Positions 1 to 4,240 of a stretch of 5,428 bases of DNA are shown piece after piece. Numbering within the stretch: the stretch's first letter is position 1; every line of letters starts with the position of its first letter. The stretch comes from JALSIF01 sp026981635 [NCBI: bacterium] (GTDB taxonomy: Bacteria > 4484-113 > JALSIF01), in assembly GCA_026981635.1 (NCBI GenBank), contig JALSIF010000042.1:1-5428 (forward strand), read 5' to 3'. The position numbers and the translations under genes are program-made. Below the pieces are notes generated by a model. That model saw only the letters and a list, made by a program, of their open reading frames with translations, did not search any database and was not told the DNA's origin.

Positions 1-30
1 GATGATCCTGCCCAGGAAGGAGTAGGGCGG
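1..30 (-). other. Possible beginning of a third BMC-P-like segment, cut by window edge
   Basis: After the TAG of copy 2, the same frame continues as PPYSFLGRII to the left edge. The FLGRII part resembles the BMC-P openings FIGRVV and TGRVI of the two preceding genes. No ATG, GTG or TTG is present in this stretch; the only near-start codon is CTG at 13-15. Six residues are too few to be sure, and the match could be chance. Confidence 0.25.
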
Positions 31-333
31 CTAGTCGGCGGGCAGCTTTGCCCGGCCAAGCTCCTCCTGGCTCAGCTCCTCCCGGTCAATCACCCCGATG
101 GTGGCGCACTCAATGGCGGCCAGGGGGCGGCCGATGGAGATGCGGGCCGCCCGGCCAAAGACCACCACCACCCGGTCACCCAGGCCCGCATCAACCGTGT
201 CTGCCGCCACCCAGAGCTCGTTTCGCTCCCTTCCCTTCCCGTCGTCGGCCCTAACCAGGAGCCACTTGATACCCACCGTAGAGGGGATTCGTTTGGTGGC
301 CCAGACCTCTCCGATGACCCTGCCGGTGCGCAT
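31..333 (-). CDS. EutN/CcmL family microcompartment vertex protein (BMC-P), copy 2
   Basis: This is the second tandem pentameric shell vertex protein, 100 residues, close to the usual family length. It carries the same landmarks as copy 1 at the same positions: GRVIGEVWATK, IKWLLV, ADTVDAGLGDRVVVVFGRAAR and AAIECATIGVIDRE. It lacks copy 1's long tail and ends after about 13 extra residues (QEELGRAKLPAD). The loop around residues 28-41 is the most divergent part, and would be expected to vary in surface or pore-facing contacts. It starts at ATG 333 just after copy 1's TAG with no recognisable ribosome binding site, so re-initiation by the same ribosome is likely. It ends in TAG at 31. The pair presumably arose by duplication. 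The family call is secure; whether it forms homopentamers, mixes with copy 1, or builds a shell at all cannot be read from the sequence. Confidence 0.9.
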   Translation of the reverse strand: MRTGRVIGEVWATKRIPSTVGIKWLLVRADDGKGRERNELWVAADTVDAGLGDRVVVVFGRAARISIGRPLAAIECATIGVIDREELSQEELGRAKLPAD

Positions 334-506
334 GGCTATTCGTTGTCGTGGCTGGTGGCGATGGCCTCGCTGAGGGAGATGATCTCGGCCTGCTCGGCCA
401 GCCGGCGGCGCCAGGGTTCGGCGATATCAATCCGGTCCACGATGCCGATCACTGCCGCCTCAATGGCAGCGTTCTCGTTGCCCACCGCCAGGCGGGCCGC
501 CCGGCC
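142..506. repeat. Diverged tandem duplication of the BMC-P gene
   Basis: The 15-base string GCGGGCCGCCCGGCC occurs exactly at 142-156 and 492-506, 350 bases apart, and encodes the GRAAR turn in both genes. A second shared string, GGTGGCCCAGAC, recurs near 295 and 645 and encodes VWAT with its flanks. These identical islands inside otherwise diverged genes fit an old gene duplication held by selection on the protein, not a mobile repeat. Confidence 0.6.
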
Positions 507-683
507 GAAGGCGCAGACCACATCCTCCCCCACTCCAGCGCCGATGGTGTCGGCCACTACGATGATGTCCCGGGTGGGCTCCTTGTTCAGGTTGTAGGGG
601 TGGACGATGAGCCAGCGCAGATTGACCACCGACTCGGTCTTCTTGGTGGCCCAGACCGTCCCTACCACACGCCCAATAAACAT
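336..683 (-). CDS. EutN/CcmL family microcompartment vertex protein (BMC-P), copy 1
   Basis: BMC-P proteins form pentamers that cap the vertices of bacterial microcompartment shells. The family signature is clear: MFIGRVVGTVWATKK at the start, ADTIGAGVGEDVV in the middle, FGRAAR in place of the common GSSAR-type turn, and AAVIGIVDRID closing the core at about residue 87. A charged helical tail of about 28 residues (from PWRRRLAEQAE to the end) goes beyond the usual core and might serve as an interaction or targeting segment, though this is inference. The start at ATG 683 has only a weak site (GGGCG close by). It ends in TAG two bases before the second copy, so the pair is probably translationally coupled. 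The two copies align without gaps over 87 residues with 40 identities, counted by hand. No BMC-H hexamer or cargo enzyme gene lies in the window, so the kind of compartment cannot be stated. Confidence 0.9.
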   Translation of the reverse strand: MFIGRVVGTVWATKKTESVVNLRWLIVHPYNLNKEPTRDIIVVADTIGAGVGEDVVCAFGRAARLAVGNENAAIEAAVIGIVDRIDIAEPWRRRLAEQAEIISLSEAIATSHDNE

Positions 684-692
684 CGCCCAGCC

Positions 693-720
693 ATTATAGG
701 GGGCGGTCGGATTGGCTCAG
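693..720 (-). promoter_or_regulatory. Possible promoter with perfect TATAAT before the BMC-P pair
   Basis: A perfect TATAAT (693-698) stands out in GC-rich surroundings, ten bases upstream of the first BMC-P start. The best -35 candidate is CTGAGC (715-720), with three of six matches at a 16-base spacing, overlapping the protease stop codon. Transcription would begin about five bases before the ATG, leaving almost no leader. The -10 match is visible; promoter activity is a guess, and chance is a fair alternative. Confidence 0.25.
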
Positions 721-1508
721 CTTTGAGTCCCCTGCACGACAGCCTCGGCGGCAAGCTTCCTAGTTCGCTCAATACGGTTTCCGCTGGACGGGTGGGTGGA
801 AAGAAACTCGGGGGGAGCGCCCCCGCTCTCCTCGGTCACCTGCTTGAGAATCTCCATCACCCGGCTCATGCCGAAGGGATCGTAGCCTGCCCGGTAGGCG
901 TAGATGATGCCCAGCTTGTCGGCCTCCTCCTCCTGGTCACGGCTGTACTTGAGGAAGACCAGGTCGGTGGCGATCCCCACCCCGCGCCACCAGTCCTGGC
1001 TTGCCCCCAGCACCCCGAGGATGATGGCCAGACCAAGCCGGGCCTTGACCTGGTCCTCGTAGTTCTTCTTGATGTGGCGCCGCTCGGTGTGGGCCAGCTC
1101 GTGACCCAGCACCCCGGCGATCATGTCGTCGTCCCCCTCAATCAGCTTCCACATGCCGGTAAAGAGGTAGACGTAGCCCCCGGGGGTGGCGAAGGCGTTT
1201 ACCTGGTCCTGCTTTACCAGGGCAAAGGTGTAGTGCTCAAAGGTGGAGAGGCCGTTTGCCTCAACCAGCCGCTGCCCGATCTGCTCAAGCCTCCTTGCCC
1301 GGTCGGTGCCAATCTCCAGCAGGTCCTTCTTGAGCAGCTCTCGGTAGACGTTTCGGCCGATGCGCTTCTCGTCGCGGATGGAGATCTTGAAGGGATTGGC
1401 CGCCAGGGCTAGGGGGGGGCGGACCGCAAAGAGTGCGAAGGTGGAAAGGAGAAGCAGAGCTCCCAGAAAAAGTTTTCTTACTGGCCGTCTGGCGGGGACT
1501 AGGCTCAT
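717..1508 (-). CDS. Exported M48 family zinc metalloprotease (BepA/LoiP-like)
   Basis: The product is a Ste24/M48-type endopeptidase of the kind that degrades misfolded envelope proteins. The zinc site is HELAH, with the third ligand expected in the later SRDQEEEAD (the first Glu by analogy with Ste24). Other family marks are NAFATPGGYVYLFTGM before the zinc motif and STHPSSGNRIERTRKLA near the end. The N-terminus is a signal sequence with basic residues (PARRPVRK), a hydrophobic stretch and a probable ALA cleavage before NPF. No lipobox Cys is present, so it is secreted or anchored by the uncleaved segment rather than lipidated. There is no TPR domain, unlike full-length BepA. An upstream ATG at 1526 would add six residues, but the ATG at 1508 has AGAGGTG six bases upstream and gives a normal signal peptide, so it is chosen. 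It is the only gene here ending in TGA. A 33-base gap separates it from the BMC-P genes. Confidence 0.92.
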   Translation of the reverse strand: MSLVPARRPVRKLFLGALLLLSTFALFAVRPPLALAANPFKISIRDEKRIGRNVYRELLKKDLLEIGTDRARRLEQIGQRLVEANGLSTFEHYTFALVKQDQVNAFATPGGYVYLFTGMWKLIEGDDDMIAGVLGHELAHTERRHIKKNYEDQVKARLGLAIILGVLGASQDWWRGVGIATDLVFLKYSRDQEEEADKLGIIYAYRAGYDPFGMSRVMEILKQVTEESGGAPPEFLSTHPSSGNRIERTRKLAAEAVVQGTQS

Positions 1509-1528
1509 TTCGCTCACCTCTTCCATTT

Positions 1529-2008
1529 CTACCCCGTCTCCCCCTGCCCTCCCCCGTCGGCGGAAACCTTTTCTTCTTCCCCCGGCTCAAGCTCCAGGAA
1601 CCTGCCCCGGGCGGTAAAGCAGGGGCGGTCCGGATTGTCGGCGATGGTGATTTCCGCCTCAAGCTCCATCAGCCGGTGGCGGTGGTTGACCAGCCGGCTG
1701 GTGGCCACCAGCTCCTCACCGATAGGCAGTGGACGGCGGTAGCGCACAGTAAGTTCGGCGGTGAGGTAGTAGCGGCCGGTAAGCCGGCTGCCGTGGTTGC
1801 TCATCAGGTCGTCCACGATAGCGGCGGCGATCCCCCCGTGGAGGATGCCGCGAAAGCCCTGGTGGTGAGGCTGAGGGGTAAAGCGGGTCTCCAGCCTGCC
1901 GTCCTCCCGCATGCGGAAGGTAAGCCTCAGCCCCAGGGGGTTCTTGCTGCCGCAGGCAAAGCAGAAGTCGTCGTCCAGCATCTCGGAGTGGCTGATCTCC
2001 CTGGCCAT
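1529..2008 (-). CDS. PaaI-like hotdog-fold thioesterase
   Basis: The product is a small cytoplasmic hotdog-domain protein of about 159 residues, likely an acyl-CoA thioesterase of unknown substrate. The key segment is GFRGILHGGIAAAIVDDLM, where the HGG turn and the acidic residues on the following helix match the active-site layout of PaaI/4HBT thioesterases. A CFACGSKNPLGL stretch near the N-terminus gives a CxxC pair, a common opening in this subfamily. The C-terminal ~20 residues are Glu- and Gly-rich and probably disordered. Two ATGs compete. The one at 2014 overlaps the preceding stop as TAATG but has GAGGAG only two bases away; the one at 2008 has it at eight bases and is preferred. Coupling to the upstream gene is likely either way. 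The stop TAG is 20 bases from the chosen start of the next gene. Fold is secure, substrate unknown. Confidence 0.85.
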   Translation of the reverse strand: MAREISHSEMLDDDFCFACGSKNPLGLRLTFRMREDGRLETRFTPQPHHQGFRGILHGGIAAAIVDDLMSNHGSRLTGRYYLTAELTVRYRRPLPIGEELVATSRLVNHRHRLMELEAEITIADNPDRPCFTARGRFLELEPGEEEKVSADGGGQGETG

Positions 2009-2013
2009 CGGCA

Positions 2014-2643
2014 TTACTCCTCGCCGCTGATTACCTCGTAGACCTCCCCCGCCGGGGGAAGCTCGGCAAGTCCCTTCAGGGCTTCCCTGATCAGGGGGGC
2101 GGGGTCAAACTCCTTGGCTCCTTCAAGGTCAACCTTCCTCCCGCCCATTGGCCCACCTCCGTGGGCCAGGTAGGCGGGCAGGGCGACCAGGTACTTCGCC
2201 TCTGGATCTAGGCTGGTGCCCTGAAAGAGAAGCCGGTTTCCCTTCCAGAGCAGGCGGACCTTGACCCCGGCAAGCTGGAGGAAGCGGTTGCTGCGCTTGG
2301 GAAGATACCCCACACCACTTTTAATCGCCTGCTCAATCAGCTTTCCGGAAAGCCTTACCAGGTACCACTGCTGAGGGAAGACCTCAACCTTCTCCGGCTC
2401 GCCGCCCTGCTCGGGCTGGCTAACCAGGGCCATAAGGCTTCCCGCATCAACCATCACCACCTGGGCGCCTGTTTCTTGGCGGATGGTCTCGGTTACCAGG
2501 GTGCCCAGGGGGGTCTGGCTGCGGGTGGGATCGTCTCCCACCAGGTAGGTCGCCTTGGCCAGCGCCCAGCCGGAAAGAAGCATACTTAGCACCAGGCTCA
2601 GCCAAGCTGCCCTTGCCCTAACTCCAAGTTGGCTGCTTTCCAT
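2014..2643 (-). CDS. Secreted stand-alone 5'-nucleotidase C-terminal-domain protein
   Basis: The 209-residue product begins with a signal peptide: Arg residues at 9 and 11, a hydrophobic core at about 12-28, and a probable cleavage after ALA near residue 29. The rest resembles the C-terminal, substrate-binding domain of UshA-type 5'-nucleotidases (PF02872). Landmarks in order are TPLGTLVTETI (44-54), VDAGSL (65-70), VEVFPQQWYLVRLSGK (86-101), NRFLQLAG (119-126), LDPEAKYLVAL (145-155) and AHGGG (160-164). The metallophosphoesterase half is absent and the upstream frame is prfB, so the domain stands alone. The family's usual NAG-x-IR and GGDG positions read DAGSLM and GGGP, losing the Arg and Asp normally linked to nucleotide binding; ligand binding may have changed. 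The start at ATG 2643 has a good site, GAGGAGAGG, three bases upstream. The stop TAA overlaps the next gene's first ATG by one base. Fold assignment is fairly sure, function unknown. Confidence 0.78.
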   Translation of the reverse strand: MESSQLGVRARAAWLSLVLSMLLSGWALAKATYLVGDDPTRSQTPLGTLVTETIRQETGAQVVMVDAGSLMALVSQPEQGGEPEKVEVFPQQWYLVRLSGKLIEQAIKSGVGYLPKRSNRFLQLAGVKVRLLWKGNRLLFQGTSLDPEAKYLVALPAYLAHGGGPMGGRKVDLEGAKEFDPAPLIREALKGLAELPPAGEVYEVISGEE

Positions 2644-2661
2644 GTTCCTCTCCTCGGCTGG

Positions 2662-3793
2662 CTAGCCCCTGCCGGCCATCTCCCGCCTTTTTCTCTCCTC
2701 CATGAGCATTGCCCAGATGAACTGGTCAATCTCCCCATCCAGCACCGCTTGGGCGCTTGAGGTCTCCACCCCGGTGCGGTGATCCTTGACCATCTGGTAG
2801 GGGTGGAGCACATAGCTTCTGATCTGGCTTCCCCAGGCGATCTCCCGCTGCTCCCCCTTTAGCTCCTCCACCTTCTGCTTCTGCTGGCGTCGCATGAGTT
2901 CAAAGAGGCGGCTTTTGAGGATGCGCATGGCCTGCTCCCGGTTCTGGTGCTGGCTGCGCTCGTTTTGGCAGGTGACCACGATGCCGGTGGGGATATGGGT
3001 AAGACGGACCGCACTGGAGGTCTTGTTCACATGCTGGCCGCCGGCACCGCTGGCCCGGAAGGTATCCATGCGGATGTCATCGGGGTTGATCTCAATCTCC
3101 ACCTCCTCCGGGATCTCCGGGATCACCTCCACTGCGGCAAAGCTGGTGTGGCGGCGGTTGGAGGCGTCAAAGGGACTGATCCTCACCAGCCGGTGGACGC
3201 CGTGTTCGGTCTTTAGGTAGCCATAGGGGAAGCGGTTCTCCACTCGGAAGGTGATGGACTTGGTACCCGCCTCCTCGCCCGGAGTCTGGGAGAGGATCTC
3301 CACCTTGCAACCGTGGCGCTCGGCCCAGCGAAGATACATCCGGGCAAGCATGTCCACCCAGTCGCAGGCCTCGGTTCCTCCCGCCCCCGCCTGGATGGTG
3401 ACCAGGGCGGGGCTGCGGTCATACTCGCCAGAAAGTAGGGACTCTATCTCCAGCTCCTCCACCTGGCGGCGGAGCCGGCGAAGGTTTTGCTCCAATGCAG
3501 AAAGCTCTTCCTCGGCCGGTGAATCCTCCTCCGCTACCAGCTCAAGGTAGGCCTCAAGTTCCTCCAGCTCGTGGGAGAGCTCCTCGTAGTAGGTGATGGT
3601 TTGGCGCAGGCTGGAGATCTCTTGGGTAATGGTGCGGGCCCTGGCAGGGTCGCTCCAAAGCTCGGGATCGGCCGACTGCTCCTCTAGCTCCTTTAGGCGG
3701 CGCCCCTTTCCTTCCAGGTCAAAGATAGCCTCCCATGGCGGCGAGGCGCTCGGCAAGCTCCCTAAGCTCGCTTCTCAGTTCAGCAAGCTCCAT
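2662..3793 (-). CDS. prfB: Peptide chain release factor 2, expressed by +1 programmed frameshift
   Basis: RF2 recognises UGA and UAA stop codons in the ribosomal A site and triggers release of the finished peptide. The SPF codon-recognition tripeptide (residues 206-208 after frameshift) and the catalytic GGQ in [10 protein letters not shown] (251-253) are intact, one residue from their places in E. coli RF2. [13 protein letters not shown] and the coiled, Glu-rich N-terminal domain are also typical. The first 24 codons run from ATG 3793 to CTT 3722 and are followed by an in-frame TGA at 3719-3721. Skipping one base moves translation to GAC (3718-3720) and the rest of the protein, so the coding path is 3793-3722 joined to 3720-2662, giving 376 residues. 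The long downstream frame alone would have to begin at a TTG (3756) that encodes unrelated residues, so that start is rejected. The ATG lacks a close strong Shine-Dalgarno; a GGAGGGAG tract lies about 40 bases upstream. It ends in TAG, 18 bases before the next gene. Identity is very secure. Confidence 0.97.
3718..3734 (-). promoter_or_regulatory. prfB +1 frameshift site (internal SD, CTT TGA C)
   Basis: In the mRNA sense the site reads GGGAGGC-TAT-CTT-TGA-C. The slippery CTT, the UGA read by RF2 itself and the following C match the classic bacterial prfB recoding signal. The stimulating Shine-Dalgarno-like GGGAGG (3729-3734) ends four bases before CTT, one base farther than the three-base spacing in E. 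coli. When RF2 is scarce, the pause at UGA favours slippage and more RF2 is made; when RF2 is abundant, a 24-residue peptide is released. The sequence is directly visible; the feedback is established for the family. Confidence 0.95.
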
Positions 3794-3843
3794 CGCGCAA
3801 CCATAATACCCGCCGCCGGGGAAGATGCTACCTTTCTCCCTCC

Positions 3844-4203
3844 CTAGAGCACCCTAAGCAGGCTTGCCGGCGAGTTGTAGGCCTCGGGGAAGCGCTCCCG
3901 GATGAGGGGGCGAAACTTCTCGGTAAGCTCCGCCTCAATCAGCACCACCGGCTCAGCCTGGGCCTGGATGATGGCGCGGTTTACATACTCCACGAAGGGG
4001 AAGCGGTCGCAGAAGTGGAACTTGACCTCCTCCAGGGAGAAGTTGTCATAGATGTAGAGGACATATTTGGTGGCCCTAAGGCTCTTGGAGTAGTAGGAGA
4101 TCATCTCCACCTTGTGGGGTGCCTGCCCCGCCTGGATCTGGTCAAGCAGTTCAACCACCCGGCGCTTGGCCTCTTGCTTGCTTACCGGAGAAGGCTTTTC
4201 CAT
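3844..4203 (-). CDS. Unrecognised 119-residue protein
   Basis: I do not recognise this family. The product is a small soluble-looking protein with no signal peptide or membrane segment. The N-terminal ~35 residues are charged and probably helical (KQEAKRRVVELLDQIQAG). The middle is aromatic and strand-like (KYVLYIYDNF, residues about 46-55), followed by an HFC triplet near residues 63-65. A second strand-like stretch, EPVVLIEAEL, precedes a basic C-terminus ending LLRVL. It starts at ATG 4203; the only plausible ribosome binding site, AGGGGGG, lies in a hairpin. It ends in TAG 50 bases before the prfB start and sits between the S55 gene and prfB on the same strand. An intact frame with clear base bias, short gaps and a ribosome binding site support a real gene. 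No function is proposed. Confidence 0.7.
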   Translation of the reverse strand: MEKPSPVSKQEAKRRVVELLDQIQAGQAPHKVEMISYYSKSLRATKYVLYIYDNFSLEEVKFHFCDRFPFVEYVNRAIIQAQAEPVVLIEAELTEKFRPLIRERFPEAYNSPASLLRVL

Positions 4204-4212
4204 GGTGGCTTT

Positions 4213-4229
4213 CCCCCCTATCAGGGGGG
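4213..4229 (-). promoter_or_regulatory. Hairpin that contains the ribosome binding site of the 119-residue gene
   Basis: In the transcript, CCCCCCU pairs perfectly with AGGGGGG across a three-base GAU loop. The 3' arm (4213-4219) is the only Shine-Dalgarno-like sequence upstream of the ATG at 4203 and sits nine bases from it. The 5' arm begins 11 bases after the stop of the S55 gene. The geometry would mask the site unless ribosomes or a factor open it. No U-tract follows, so it does not look like an intrinsic terminator. That it regulates anything is inference. Confidence 0.45.
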
Positions 4230-4240
4230 GCTTGCCCAGT

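Noticed and set aside
348-1412. A 354-codon open frame on the plus strand
   Set aside because: It lies opposite the M48 protease and BMC-P copy 1, both with strong family motifs. Its translation is low-complexity (rich in Gly, Pro, Leu, His, Val) as expected of the complement of GC-rich coding DNA.
1506-1526. M48 protease start at ATG 1526
   Set aside because: The ATG at 1508 has a better spaced AGAGGTG site and leaves a normal signal peptide. The upstream ATG remains possible but has only a GGGG tract.
2006-2014. Thioesterase start at ATG 2014
   Set aside because: GAGGAG is only two bases away from that ATG, too close for efficient initiation; the ATG at 2008 has an eight-base gap.
1433-2041. 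A 202-codon open frame on the plus strand
   Set aside because: It is antisense to the thioesterase and the start of the protease, has no family motif and no convincing start site.
2598-2813. A 71-codon minus-strand frame overlapping the end of prfB
   Set aside because: It is an out-of-frame shadow of prfB and of the nucleotidase-like signal peptide region, with no recognisable motif.
2662-3756. prfB starting at TTG 3756 as a single-frame gene
   Set aside because: Its first 12 residues are unlike RF2, whereas the upstream 24-codon frame from ATG 3793 plus the CTT-TGA-C site gives a normal RF2 N-terminus.
4213-4229. Intrinsic terminator after the S55 gene
   Set aside because: The stem is GC-only and seven pairs long, but no U-tract follows on the minus strand and the next gene's start is nine bases on.
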